In this document: piece by piece, positions 25,246 through 38,160 of the stretch
How the letters are laid out: every line of letters starts with the position of its first letter
Numbering within the stretch: position 1 is the first letter of the stretch
NCBI RefSeq assembly: GCF_002878395.1
Contig: NC_061117.1
Coordinates: forward strand, 222,646,295 to 222,710,294
Reading direction: 5' to 3'
Length of the DNA: 64,000 bases
Origin: Capsicum annuum
Lineage: Eukaryota > Streptophyta > Magnoliopsida > Solanales > Solanaceae
Position numbers and translations under genes: made by a program
The notes under the pieces: model-generated
Database searches by the model: none
The model's input: the letters and a program-made list of their open reading frames with translations, nothing else
Told to the model about the DNA's origin: nothing

Positions 25246-28200
25246 CCTATCTTTACAACCACATATGAACTTCTAGGCAAACACCCATAAAGTCATACTT
25301 CACATATTCTCTAAGCCACTATCAATATAACTCACATGCGCTACCTCGCGAACATGCACACACAAATTTCCACTAACCATCATATGTACCAAAGACTTGA
25401 CCCCCAATCTTACTCCACATTTATGGCCTTATCTAAAATAAGCATACAGTGATCTTTAATCCACAAGAAACATTTACTCATCACCACTATCATTACATAA
25501 GGAGGAGTCTCTAAAAGGTTAGAACATAAGACCTTGAAGCATGGAAGGATATTATACGAGGCTTGGCACTTAACTGAGGACTGAGGAATAGCAAATCAAC
25601 ATCAGGGATTCATCAAAGTGATCTGAATTGAGAGTATACCTTTCTATAAGCTGAATCTCGCCAATCATTTGGCGTGCAACATGAGTTAGGGGATCTGAGC
25701 ACTCTATAAAGCGTGAGTACGTGAGTCATGAGCTGCATGACCTCAATTTGGAGTTCATAACATGTGAAATGTGATTTTGACTACTAAATGAACTGGAACT
25801 CCTTATTTTGGGATTGGAAGAGTACATGATTCTCTATCACAAGCATGAACACGAACTATGAGCATAGAACTGAAACGTAAGGCATGAGTAGGTATTGAGA
25901 TAACTGAAAAATACTGCGGTAAGAATGGGTTTAGTCTTACCCTCACTTTATGATGTTCCATGTCATACTGACATTACTACTAGAATCTGAGAGCCTGACT
26001 TGGTTATTCGTCCTATCACCTCCCCCTTCTCTTCAAGGCATCATCTTAAGTTTGAGAGATCCCTTACTAGCCTCTAAACCGAACTACACTTACTGCACTC
26101 TGGGGTCTAGAAAATGACAATACATGTATATCATAGAATTTAACCGAAAGACTACACCTGAAAGTGGAAAACCCACTGCTAATACTACCTTTTGAGACAC
26201 ACTCCTATCTTTTTATAGTCCCAATAGTCATCACATAATACTTGAACACTTACTAACTTTGAATCTTCATGAATATCCCCATAGTCGGGGTGCACACCCT
26301 GTAGCGCTTCAACTCTTATTTCTATTAGTTCAACCTTAAGAAAAAACTCAACCTAGATTCTAACACTTAACATGGATATCACCAAGTCTTTGATGAACCA
26401 ATTCTACTTCTGTCATAGCCCACCAATATCGCGGCTTTAAGCTTTTATCTCTCTACCATAAGAATTCAAGCTCATATCAAAAGGCTCAACACTATCAATC
26501 AAAACTTCTTAACTTGGCCAATTAGAACACCATGTACCATTTAACTAGTCTTTCTCCATCTAGCAACCTAACGGTACTACTAGACACACTCAACATGCAA
26601 TAGCCTTAGAAAATGCCGCAACTCCATAACACTTGGGCATATTTCTACATCATACTTCACTATGGCTCAAATAAACTTAAGCTCTTACGTACGCTGTTCA
26701 AGCCTATTAGATCACTTCCCTATAACTAGTATCATTAACCAAGAAATCATCACATCTACCTTCATGGCCATCAACTGTTCAAACTTAATGTCTACTGCTA
26801 AACATGGTTTACAATCCAAACTTACACACAATTCTCACTTGAAAAAAAAATATGAAATAAAACAACAAGAAACACTATTACACTAGAACTCCATAACAGC
26901 AACAATCGATCATAATCATATGGCCTACCCTATTCACAATCCATTAACATATCCTCCTTTTATACACCATTACTATCTACCCCCCTTTTTACAGTTAAAC
27001 TTAGTCCATAACTCTATGTGTTTCAATTAAACTCCCTCTAGCAATCTCAGGGATGCCTAAATTAACTACAGTCATCCACCAAGAACCTTCATCAATAACC
27101 TATACTCTTCTTGCACAACAAACACCGTCAACAACTCTTTTCATACTTTAAGCAAACAACAATTCACCTTAAAAAATAACTCCTTCTCTACCTTCTACTA
27201 AACTAACACACAAGGACGTATCATTTCATTACCAACTCAATCTCATGCAAAAAAATTCGGCTATACATATATTCGATCAACAAAAGTACAATAAGTTCAA
27301 CAACAAGTTGTAAGCCTCACACGGCTTCACTAGACTTGAATTTTGTGTTTTGAACAAGAAAACGAGATGAATGACAAGACAACTATGCTAGTGAATCAAA
27401 AGAGCCCCACACGGCTTCACTAGACTTTTAGTTTCAACAACACAATGATAACAAGATTCCAAGAGTTAGAAACTTGACACACAATAATCAATGATCTAAG
27501 AATATACATCTTACTCTGTATAAATAAAAATCTGAGTCAAACACTTCCCCTACAGACTACCATACAATCCACATATGCTACTAGTTACCGCATTAGTCTA
27601 TCACTATAAAAGGGGTAAATCATCCTTAAACATCGGTTATTCAACTAAAATATTTATCTACACAAAAGTCACCCTCACTCTGACTTCTAACTTTGTGACT
27701 TCATATCTCCAACTTCTAGGTCCAATATCACTACCAATAGGTTATGTCAACAACACTTTAACTCATACTACTATTCGGGTGGAAATATTATTTCAACATT
27801 CTGCTACACATCATTCCCCTTTTTAGGCATGACATCTGCAACATAAATTTTGAAAAGGACTGAATACACTTAATACTGCAGGCTAAAAAGCACGATCTCG
27901 TCATAATCAAAGTTCACACTAGAATCAATCACTCTGAAGCACTAACGGACTCTTCTTAAGTCCTTGCAAAATTTTAAATTCTTATATGGCTCAATTAGAA
28001 AGGACCATACCATTTAGACTCTAAACTTCTACACTTGAATCACCCCAATAATAAGACATATCTGAGCACAGCAAAGTAAAGAACGAATTAACGAATTGGG
28101 ATAACTTTACTTTCATATGAGCGACACCATAACATGAATTAGAGTATGAAAGAGGAATATTCTGACTCCATAGGACGAACTAGAACATGAAAAAAGGGAG

Positions 28201-28326
28201 ACATTCCTAAACGCCTAGTAGTCTCCTGCTTATAACTGTGACGCGCTACACACCCATAAACAAGACTCTACCCGACGCGATTTCGCAGACACCCTGGGAC
28301 CATGAACCGTGCTTTCATACCAAATT
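25246..28326 (-). other. Internal region of the LARD-like element, 5' part
   Basis: Non-coding. It starts at the second CCTAT copy and ends with the primer-binding site at 28311-28322. CACACGGCTTCACTAGACTT occurs twice (about 27317 and 27408), a small internal duplication. Confidence 0.6.
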
Positions 28327-30599
28327 TGTCACGATCCAAACTGGGTCCTGACTGTGACGGACATCCCGAACCATGAAATTCCAGAACACCCTTCTCTATC
28401 TGGTAATCATGCACAATATTCATATAATAAAAGAAAATGCGGAAGTATAATCGAATACGGAAACATGGTCATACTCTGAATTTAACTTAACAATAAAGGA
28501 TAAAACCCCAATATCAACAAAACAACATCTGAACCAGTCTGCAAAATCTCTATTACATCTAAAAATGACAACTGTCTGAAACTGGGATAAGGCCCCCAGT
28601 GGACCTAAACCAAATAAATAACATAATCTGAAAGACATAGGCCTTCTGGAATAAAGAAGGCTTACCAACTGCACACATCAATGCTTTTGGAAAACTCTAC
28701 GGCTTAGCAGGACCTCTGAACTGAGTTTTAGACCCTGGGAGGAAGGGGGATCAATACAAATGTACTGGTACGCAGAGCAATCCAAAATAAAGATTTTCAT
28801 ATAAATACAATAGTTGAGAGCTAATCATAAAACATCATATAGGATATAAATTCCAAAACACATGGGCATTTTTAACAATCTTAAAACCTTTCTGTCAATG
28901 CAATTTTGTGATCTTTGTATTACTTTTGAGTTAGATGGCACTCCCCTACAAGTATGATATTCCACGGGCTATATGGAATCTGCCATTAATTCGGTGGGGA
29001 AGCCCCTAACCCAAGTGTGCCGCAAGGATTGGAGTGTTTGAGTCAGATATGCCACAGGGAACTAGGCTAGCGTATAATAATATACTTGGATTGGCAAATC
29101 ACGGTTTTGGGCAATGAGTTGTCTGAACTCGTGCCTTCTTCGGGGAACCACCTAAGCTCTTTTTATGCTCAATTTTAGTCTGTTCTGAAACATGCATCAT
29201 TCTAGTTTTAAAATCTGAAAATCTGATTTCAAACATGCATTCTATTCTGTTATGAATTAACATGACATTATCTGAGTTGGTGTCGTCACACCAAGACTTG
29301 CAAGTCCTATTTCTGAGCCATAATGCATCATACAAAATTCTTTCATCAAAAACTCAATTCAGACCAGCCAAACATACAGATAGTTTAAGAGTTTTCATGT
29401 TCCAAAAACTATGCAAAAATTCTCATTCTTTCAATAAATACGAGGTGGTCATGTAATCTTTGACAAACCATGCAACTCTTCTCATTATATATTTATATTC
29501 AACTTTGGTCAACATAAACATCCCTCTCTTTTGAAATTAAAACCATAATTCAACATAGCATTAATCAAGACATTTCATATCATGCTTTTCAAGATGCATT
29601 CAAAACAGTCCATAGCATATGAAAAGCAAAGAAAAATCATAACAAGAGGGGGATTCTTTAGGATTCATGCTCTCAATTGTATATTCATCCTTAAACATAT
29701 GCATACATATATATAGAGTTTCAAATCAATTTGGGGAAAGTCCTAAAGACCAAAACAATACTGATCAAGACTTCTAAAACATGCTAGTAATCGTAAATTC
29801 AAAACCCCTTTCTTAAAAATCATGGTTTCTAAACCATTAGCATGAATTAAAGATGGTTTCTTTGCCCATGAAATGTTAGGAAAATCCAACGTACCTTAAT
29901 TTATGACTCTTGAATGAACTCGTGCTTTAGGGATGCTATTCTAATAATTGATAGGTGCTTCTTGTAGCACTCGCAATGAATCTCGAAGAATTATTGAAAA
30001 CCCACGGTGAAATCTTAAGATATTTTGATCTTTGGGTTGAAACCCTAAGAAGTGTTCTTGGTGATTTTGAGAGAGAATGACCTTATTTTGGTGTTTGGGG
30101 GATTTAATCCCGTGTTATGGCTGAATAGGGGCTGAAAATATCACTTTTGCCCTTAAAAATGCGAAAACAGAACCTGAAAATTGGGTGCGTGCGACATAGC
30201 ATGTGTCGTACGCTAATCGCGCGATGCTACTGTCTCAGTCACGAAAATGGCCTTAACTTTTCGCTCGGATATCGAATTTTGGCGAAATTGGTATCATTGG
30301 AAAGATAATTCGAAGATATTTCATTTGATATACAGTAATCCCTCTAATTCATTATATACAAAGAGTTATCGTCGATTGAAGTTGACCCAAATTTTGACGC
30401 TCACTCAAACTCGAACGATAGGAAAGCTTTCAACTCATCCTGGAGTTAGGGGACCTCTATGATCTCAATTTATTCTTAAATAGGTTCCCACACTACATAA
30501 TTGATTAACATGCTAAATTTACATAGGATTTATGGCTTTTGGATCATCTACGCATAGAAACGACGATTTTCGTTCTAGCCCGAAATGCGGGGTGTTACA
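28327..30599 (-). repeat. 5' LTR of the LARD-like element
   Basis: Partner of 18161-20441. Differences include indels such as the shortened CGCAATG segment near 29970 and many C/T and G/A changes. The minus-strand start is TGTAACACCCCGCATTTCGG. Confidence 0.9.
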
Positions 30600-30667
30600 A
30601 TAAACTACAGACATTTTTCTTTTGTATTATTGGGTTTGATTCACCGGTTGCATGATTTACATGTACC

Positions 30668-30852
30668 ACTCAGGCGGAGCCAGAATTTCAAATATGGGAG
30701 TTCAATATTTGAAGAAAACGTGTACGAAGGGGGTTCAACACCTACTATAGATACATAAAAAGTACTTAATTTTAATCATATATAAATGATATATTTTTTC
30801 ATCGAAGGGGGTTCAAACGAGTCCCTTGCCAAAAGGCTGGCTCTGCCCCTCG
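30668..30852 (+). mobile_element. Short MITE-like element with GGAGCCAG inverted ends
   Basis: Left end AGGCGGAGCCAGAATTT and right end GGCTGGCTCTGCCCC are imperfect inverted repeats. The interior has two GGGGGTTCAA blocks separated by AT-rich sequence. I recognise this as a very common Solanaceae repeat but do not know its formal family. No clear target-site duplication. A decayed relative lies at 446-560. Confidence 0.6.
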
Positions 30853-31259
30853 ATACTAGAGGATGTAAAAGAGCTCGGATGGGATTTTGTAAGGGCTGGA
30901 CCTTGGTTATACTTACTATCATTTTCTTTGGTAGCGACTATTCAATCAGGTTTTTGGTTAGTAGTGTATATGTTTTTCACTTGTACAAATATTATGTAAA
31001 TTCAGTGTACTATAATTTGGCCTGATAGAAAAAAAATTTAATTCTTAGATGATTTTTTTTTCCTTGTGAATTTGAAGTGATGTTATGAATTATGATATTT
31101 TTTATTTATGTGGAGATGATATTTGGAGAATAAGAAAAGTAAGACGGAGAGTAGAGAAATAGGTTGACCAAAGTGGAAATATATTAAGAAACAATTTAGA
31201 AAAAAATTTAATTACATAACTTCTGGAAATGAAAATTGCTAAAGTGAAATTGGAAATTA
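30853..31259. other. AT-rich spacer
   Basis: No gene or repeat identified. Confidence 0.3.
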
Positions 31260-31560
31260 GAATTTTCTTTTTCTTTTGGTGATTTGGATTCTAGAGGGAA
31301 TGAGAGAATTTAGAATTGGTAAATTTGGAGGGAATGAGAAAAAGTTAAGAGTAATAATTGGGAGGAAATATTGGATAAGTAATCTATTTTAGTTCATATA
31401 ATATAGTATTTATTATATTAATCATGATTGGGGGTGTAGTTTAAAATAAATTAAATTTTAGTCATTCATTTTAACTAAGCCATGTGTCATTAATTAAAAG
31501 GAAACTTAGAAAAAATGGAGAGAGTGGAAATAGAGAGGAGCCGGATCCGTACTTTTTCTC
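31260..31560 (-). repeat. Dispersed repeat, copy 2
   Basis: On the minus strand it reads GGATCCGGCTCCTCTCTATT through TTAATGACACATGGCTTAGT to TTTCCTCCCAATTATTACTC, collinear with 13740-13995. Confidence 0.65.
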
Positions 31561-32147
31561 TATAGGTGCCATATGATACACATTTTTTAATTTTATTATT
31601 TTTTGGTTATTACATATCCACCCGCCATTAAATTGCGGGATGTGGGAAAGCAATAATTAGCTTCGAATTCCAAAGATAAAAATAGAAGAAGCTTCAAAAT
31701 TAAAAGAAGAGCCTATCATTACATTTGAAACCCATTTTCATTTAGTTCACTCTTTACCTGAAAAACCTGCATTAATTTATCTATTTAAAAAAAAAAATTG
31801 TTTAAATTTAGATGTTTTTTGTTTCTTTGTAAAATTGTGAAGAATTTATCATATTTTTTTTAATATTATCCTTATTAGTAAATGGCTAAGTAAAATGTAT
31901 ATGCTCAAATTTATATTTTTAAAGCATAATTAACAAGGCTAGTTTGGTAAATAAACACTAAATAAATATTTTTTTAAGAGCAGTGCCAAGTCATCAAGGC
32001 CTAGATATTTTGAAACGGAGATAGTAGTAATACTTCTTAATATTTATTCAGATATTATGGTGTTTGCGTGTTACCAACAAAGTTGCGGTGAATTAATAAA
32101 TATTCTTTCATCCCTAATCAAGAATTTTGTGTTTATATAAAAACTTT
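31561..32147. other. AT-rich spacer
   Basis: Nothing supported. Confidence 0.3.
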
Positions 32148-33055
32148 ATGGTGTCAGACCTTCTGGTTAGACCGTGCAGACTTGTCACAAAGTAGACAAT
32201 ATCACACCACATAAGAATATCTTTCTACTGATTGTCTCAAATAATTGGTATCAGAGCCTAAGTTCGCATGATAAGTATAGGGATGTGGTGAAGTGATGGT
32301 GTGGGCCTCAGTTTGCTTCTCCTTACAAGCTTGGAGATGTATACACAAAAAGAAGCTAGTTGGGGATTTCGATGCCATAAAATACTTAGCTGACGCGGCA
32401 GACAATGAATGTCAATGATCCATGGATCATGGTGATGCCCACACGACACTTAGTTAGAGGAAAAGATTGTTGGATGCATGAACAAAAATCTCACATTGAT
32501 AGTTGAAAAAGCTGGGAAGCTACATATAAAGTGGTAAGAACTCTTAATGGTGTGAGGCATTTGAGGAAAACCATGCAAGCTTGACCCCAAAAAGGACAAT
32601 ATCACAACAGGTAAGAGTATCTTTGAGTTGATCGAGCCAAATAATTGCTACTAATGTCCAGATTTGGCGGGATAAGTATGAGAGTAAGGGGGACTGATGG
32701 GTATGGGCTCGATTTATTTACCCTTACGAGCTTAGAGATGCATACACAAGAAGAAGCTAATTGCGAGTTTTGATTGCCATAAAATGCTCAAATGATGTGA
32801 GTGCCACATAATGAATCTCGGTAATCCGTGGTTTTTGATAATGAACCACTTGGAACTTAGTTCGAGAAAAAAATTATTGGGTATGCGAACAAAAGTCTCA
32901 CGTTGGTAGCTGATAAGTCTAAGAAGCTACATATAAGATCTAGAATCCCTTAATGGTGTGAGACCTTTTGGAAAAATCGTGCGGTCTTAACCTAAAGCGG
33001 ATAATATCACATAATATAAAAGTATCTTAGGGTTGACGAAGTCAAAATTAAAAAT
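32148..33055 (+). mobile_element. TRIM-like element in a three-LTR tandem arrangement
   Basis: Three copies of a terminal repeat share GGTGTCAGACC/GGTGTGAGACC, a CCGTGCAG..TTG block, GACAATATCACA and AAGAATATCTT. They lie at 32148-32250, 32468-32650 and 32876-33050; the first is cut at its 5' side. The second and third begin TGTTGGATGCATGAACAAAA and its variant. After copy 1 comes TTGGTATCAGAGCC (about 32245-32258), the initiator-tRNA-Met primer site. The two internal pieces are about 220 bp, share TACACAA(A/G)AAGAAGCTA, and code for nothing. LTRs of about 180 bp plus a tiny non-coding interior define a terminal-repeat retrotransposon in miniature. Confidence 0.75.
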
Positions 33056-33302
33056 AGATATTAATTATCGAATTTTCAAAATTTGGACTATATTGTTATA
33101 AATTAAACTTTAGTATGGTAAATTTGTGATACAATATTAATTACGTATTAATGAAAAAGATATTTTAACGAGATATGTTCATAATTTGTTCAACATTTGA
33201 TATGTTAGCTTTTTAAGAAACTATATGTAGAGGTTAGATCTTCATTATCAAGTCCTAATATTATGAATGTTGCGTCACATGTTAATTAAGACATCCAAAT
33301 CA

Positions 33303-33352
33303 CTCGTTAGTATATATATATATATATATATTTATTTATTTATTTATTTTTG
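33303..33352. repeat. (TA)n and (TTTA)n microsatellite
   Basis: A run of TA at 33310-33331 passes into TTTA repeats up to about 33350. A second TA run is at 33511-33531. Confidence 0.9.
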
Positions 33353-33529
33353 CTCACCCATAATCACAATATATAAATGAGACATGAATTTGGAGGACTT
33401 ACAAAAACTTAAATTATAATGGTGGATTAAATGCTACCTGGACTAATATTTTAAGGTATTAAAAAAGTTTTTTTGGGGGTATATATTTTTTAACATACCA
33501 CTTCATATAACATATATATATATATATAT

Positions 33530-35060
33530 AAAGATTGTTTTTAATAACTGATGGTGGTGAAGCTGATTTTTAAAAAGGTTTTATATTTCTGCTTAGTAAA
33601 TGTAAGAATTAATAGTTGTTAAAATTAAACTTACAAAAACTCTCTCTTATAATGTCGTCTTATAATTAGGCCAACACAAATCTCAACTCGTATATAGTTA
33701 TGGAGGTGTATGAAATAATTTGCGTAAGCTTGGTAAAATGATATTCTGAAAATGCTGAAATAAAAAAAATTTAATATACTGATATAAATGAAAATTTTCT
33801 ATAGATTCAAGAGATGAAATATTTTGTGATACTATCATGATTTTATGATAAATAAGAATAAATTTAACATACTGTTATAAATAAAAAAATTTCTATAAAT
33901 GCAAGAAATGAAATATTCTATAATCTAATTATGATAAACAAGTTCTATAATTTCATTTTTTCATATAAAAATAATAGTATTATATATGTAATAGGAGCCT
34001 AATTAAATTATGTTCTAAAATAGACATCTCAATTATATCATTACTTTATATTATTGGAAGAATGATTTTAAAAAAATCAAAGCACAATAGGTTTCATATT
34101 GGCATGCAAATAATTACTTGATAGGTGAACAATTAAGTCAAAATGTAGAATATGTTTGTGAACAGACCTAAAAGATTATATTAAGTTTTAATTAAGCAAA
34201 ATTATTTTAATTTACACATCGATTAAGCCTTCACATGTTATACTAATATTTGTATAGAATGAATCGATTAAGCTTTCACATGTTACACATCAGTTAAGCC
34301 TTCGCATGCTATTCATTATTATACCACTTAATTTTAAGTTCATGAATTCTTGTGTTATTTTTAATTTATATCTATAATATTTTTAATATTCATGTTTTAT
34401 TCAAAACGTGAAATATTTATGTCAAACTTCATTTAAATTAAAATTTATAAAAGAATGAGTACATTTTTGTTCTGATCTAAAACTATGGATACGTTTTTCT
34501 CCTGATCCAAAACGATATATATTAATCTCACTATGATCAGATCATTAATATTTTTAAATTATGAGTAAAGCAAAAATCACCTTCTCATTTATGAATGATT
34601 AAAATAAGTAGAGTCACTAACTAGATATTTAAACAACTGTATTTATTTTGTATATTGCTCAACATTATTTTTCTTCAATTTAATTAAGAAGAGTTGCATT
34701 CAATTTTTTTCCCGCAAGTACATTTTGAAAAAAAAAAAGGTTTTTGGACATAAAATATGTAAAATTTTGATTAAAAATTATTTGTTTAAGTTAAAAATAA
34801 TATATAACAAGTGAAATTATGTTTGGACATGAATATAAATTAAAATAATTTTTAAATTTTTGAGAGTGATTTGGAGTGAAGGCTATAAAAATATGTGGTC
34901 AAACAAACATTTTTTTTTCCATCCTCTCTTTTCCTAAAAGGAAATAATATAATTTTAGTAAAAAAAATAAAGACTTAATACATAAACAACCCTTCAAGCT
35001 AGTTAATAAATTTTATTTAAACACTTGAGCTACCGTTCGTTCCAATTGAGTTCCTATTAA
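33530..35060 (+). repeat. Segmental duplication, copy A
   Basis: Collinear with 37255-38150 and 39640-39985. Shared blocks in order: TAACTGATG(G/A)TG(G/A)TGAA; GGCATCTCAATTATATC-like near 34023 and 37471; AATAATTACTTGATA; CTTCACATGTTATACTAA (34221 and 37680); CTACATTTTTGTTCT-like (34460 and 37890); TAAATTTTATTTA (35006 and 39952). Non-coding. Confidence 0.75.
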
Positions 35061-36500
35061 ATAGCTTCGATCCAAACTTAAATTTTTGTTGTGTGTTCTC
35101 AATTATTCACAACGTAGATAAGCTAACCAATTAAAAACTTTCACCTCCTTTTATCATACAAATTAGTCTTAATAAGCCATAAAATTTCAGTCATGTTTCA
35201 CGATTTGTATAGTTAAAGATAAAAATATTTTTTAAAGGATAAAATTATCTATGTAATACACATATGCAAAAATATTTTTTCAAAAAAATTAAACTAAAAA
35301 TATTTAATATATGTAATTCATCATATATTCGGGTAGGCAATTGAAACAACCAGTAATTCAAATGTTTAAACGAAATTTGCTTATAAATCTAAAGGACCAT
35401 TTAACAAATATCAAGGGTAAAAATGGACCTAAAAAAGCCTTTGTTCAAATTCAAAACTCATCAAAGGATCATAATCCTTGACTCAGTTATATGTGTCAGC
35501 ATCATTATCCACCGTTGATCTGCTCTTTCATTCGATGGCATACAACCTCAATCCGCGTCATTCTCTCTCATTGGTTGAATTATAACTCCGAAAGACTATA
35601 AAAACACCACAACTAATGATACAAAAATAAACTACTAAAACGAAATTAAGGCCTAAAGAAACAAAAAACAGCAACTAGAAGAAAGGGAGATGAAGATAAA
35701 ATACATAAAAGTAAAAGGATAATAGTGAGACATACACTCACACCAATGAATAGCCCCAAGGTGTGTATCAAACACCAAGACACACAAAACCAATGAGAGA
35801 TAACACCACACTCTTAGGTGGACCAAAGGAATTCATACTCCTCAATCACACCTTTCTTGCCAATTGATCAACACAAGTGAAATCCATCAAATGTATTAAT
35901 CCCTAGTTTCGATGTCTTTTTCAAGACCTACACTAAGATGACTTTTTCAAGCCCTACACTAAGGAAAGAAACTACACTAAGAGTAATACTCAATTTCAAT
36001 TCATCAAAGTCTTCTGAAAAATGAAAGACTCAATTTCAATTCATCAAAGTCTTATGAAAAATGAAAGCTAAGGGTCTATTTATACTATCACAAGATAATG
36101 TCTAAAATACCCTTAATAAAGGGTGCTCCTTTGGAGTGTAAAAAGGGAGTCTCAAAAGACCATAATATCCCTAAGTTGAGGCGACTTTGAACTGTATTCA
36201 AGACTACCTTGTAGTGTATTCAAAGCTCTTCTTCACGCTTTAGCAAATACACTCCCTTGGTTGAAGGCATCATGCTCTCATAAGCTCCCATTTGCATGAA
36301 CAAGGCTTGAAAAGGCTCCAAAAGGGTCTTCAATCAGAAGCATAAACCTTTGATAATGCCTTGTATTCTTTTGTGCTCTTTATGCTTGTATCAACCAAAC
36401 TGCTTTAGAACTCACAGACAAAAGTGTGAAACTCATTTTGCTAATTCAGTTCTTTCTTTCACTATCAAAATCATTACTTCCCATTATTTTTTGTAGCGAA
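35061..36500. other. Upstream of the histone H2A pseudogene
   Basis: No gene. A 40-bp tandem duplication (35988-36027 and 36028-36067, each ACTCAATTTCAATTCATCAA plus 20 more bases) lies here, and GACTTTTTCAAGCCCTACAC is a variant repeat of the text just before it (about 35920-35965). Confidence 0.45.
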
Positions 36501-36506
36501 AGTATA

Positions 36507-36921
36507 ATGGCCACCAAAGGAAAAACACCAACTTTCGATTCTTCTCCTTCTGGAAAGAAGTCACTAGCTCGTAGCAAAAAGTTGGGCTCCAATTCCCCGT
36601 TGGTCGTATAGCCCATTTCCTGAGAAACGAAAAGTATGCTTAACGTATTGGCACTGAAGCTCCAGTTTTTCTTGCTGTTGTTTTTGAGTATCTTGCTACT
36701 GAGGTAAATAAATTTCAGCAATTTTTTTGATATCTCAAGTTTTATGTTTACTGGGGTTTGTGATTAATGCTTTTACATTTGTAGGAAACGTGGCGAGGGA
36801 TAACAAAAGGTCTAGGATTGTGCCAAGGCACATTCAATTAACTGTAAGGCATGAAGAGGAATTGAACACATTGCTTGACGACGTGACGATTTGTTCTGCT
36901 GCTACTGCAGACGTCGAGTAG
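36507..36921 (+). pseudogene. Histone H2A pseudogene
   Basis: The ATG at 36507 opens MATKGKTPTF, a normal-looking H2A N-terminal tail. The frame then shifts near 36593, after which the text reads FPVGRIAHFLRNEKYA, a TAA at the next codon, then RIGTEAPVFLAVVFEYLATE. A GT donor follows GAG at 36703, the usual plant H2A intron position. After about 70 bases the second exon reads [20 protein letters not shown] and [16 protein letters not shown], ending early at TAG (36919-36921). The expected AG before the second exon is not where it should be. A frameshift, a stop, a lost acceptor and a short C-terminus show it cannot make H2A. The intron means it came from DNA duplication, not retroposition. 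H2A would normally pair with H2B in the nucleosome. Confidence 0.85.
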
Positions 36922-37254
36922 AGTGATGATCTTGTCAGGCTATTTGCTTTGTTCGTCTAGAGAAAAAAAATTAGGTCATGAAATTATAGTTCTTATATTG
37001 ATAGAAAATTTTATGATTGAAGAATTTAGTCAACCTTTATATAAAAACTTTGATTGTTGTTCCTGCATCCTTTTAAGCATAAAATTTGATTTCAAATAAT
37101 TTGCACCATTATTTCCTGCTTTTGCTCTTGATTTTTCGATTAGCCGAATGTCTCGTTATGATTACGTTTATGCTTTTTCTAAGCACCAACAACTTTTTTG
37201 GTGCGATTGAGGTTAGATAAATGTAAAACTTTCTTTGGATGATATGTAATTAAA

Positions 37255-38150
37255 TGTTTTTTTTTTAATAACTGATGATGATGAAACTTGCATTAAAATC
37301 TGTATATTTCTATTGATATAAGTAAAAGTTTTTCTATAAATTTGTAATCAGAGTAATATGATCATGCTTTCATGATAAACAAATTCTAAAATATCTTTAA
37401 TTAATATAAAAATAACAGCACTACTATATATGTAATAGAAGCCTTACTAATTATTTATCTTCTAGAATAGGCATCTCAATTATATCTTTGCTATATATTA
37501 TTGGAGGAATGATAAAAAAAATGGTAACACAATTATCAAATCCATATTGATATGAAAAATAATTACTTGATATGTGAACAATAATCAATTCAGATATAAA
37601 AATGTTTGAAAAGAGACCTCAAATAATATCAATTTTAATTCACACCAAAATTATTTTCAGATTCTGCATCTATTAAATCTTCACATGTTATACTAACAAA
37701 GAATTAAATTTATGCTTTATTATTTTTCAATGTGATTAATCATCACTATATATATTGCTTAAGTTTAAGTTCACAAGTTCGTACTTAATTTATTATCACA
37801 GAAATATTCTTTTAATATCCATACTTTACACAAAACGTGAATGTTTGTAACATACTTTAGTATCAATTGAAGTTTATAAAAGTATGACTACATTTTTGTT
37901 CTAATCCAAAACTATATGGATTAATCTCAATATGATCCATTAGTATTTTAAATTTAAGATAAAATTGTAATGCAAGAATCCTTTACACATTTATGAATAA
38001 TAAAAAAATAAGTATAGTTGTTGACTAAGATAATTAACTCAACATATAGTCAAACACGAGTTTTCTTCACTTTAATTAACAAGTGTTACATTGAATTTTC
38101 TTTTTTCGAAAGCACATCCTCGAGAAAAACAAAAAAACTTTCTTTTATTG
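37255..38150 (+). repeat. Segmental duplication, copy B, left part
   Basis: Direct copy of about 33530-34720; see copy A for the shared blocks. Interrupted on its right by the foldback element. Confidence 0.7.
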
Positions 38151-38160
38151 AAAGCACGTC

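Larger units (their letters stand above)
18161..30599 (-). mobile_element. 12.4-kb LTR retrotransposon without coding capacity (LARD-like)
   Basis: Two direct repeats of about 2.28 kb (18161-20441 and 28327-30599) begin TGTCACGA and end GTGTTACA on the plus strand. Flanks are ATAAG (18156-18160) and ATAAA (30600-30604), a 5-bp target-site duplication with one change. The strand is set by the priming sites: next to the right LTR the minus strand reads TGGTATGAAAGC (28322-28311), 10 of 12 matching the initiator-tRNA-Met site TGGTATCAGAGC; next to the left LTR it reads CCCAAGGGGGAGATAA (20457-20442), a polypurine tract. The internal 7.9 kb includes a later 3.7-kb insertion; the remaining 4.2 kb has no gag or pol similarity in any frame. 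This fits a large retrotransposon derivative dependent on another element's proteins. The LTRs differ at many positions, mostly transitions, so the insertion is not recent. Confidence 0.88.
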
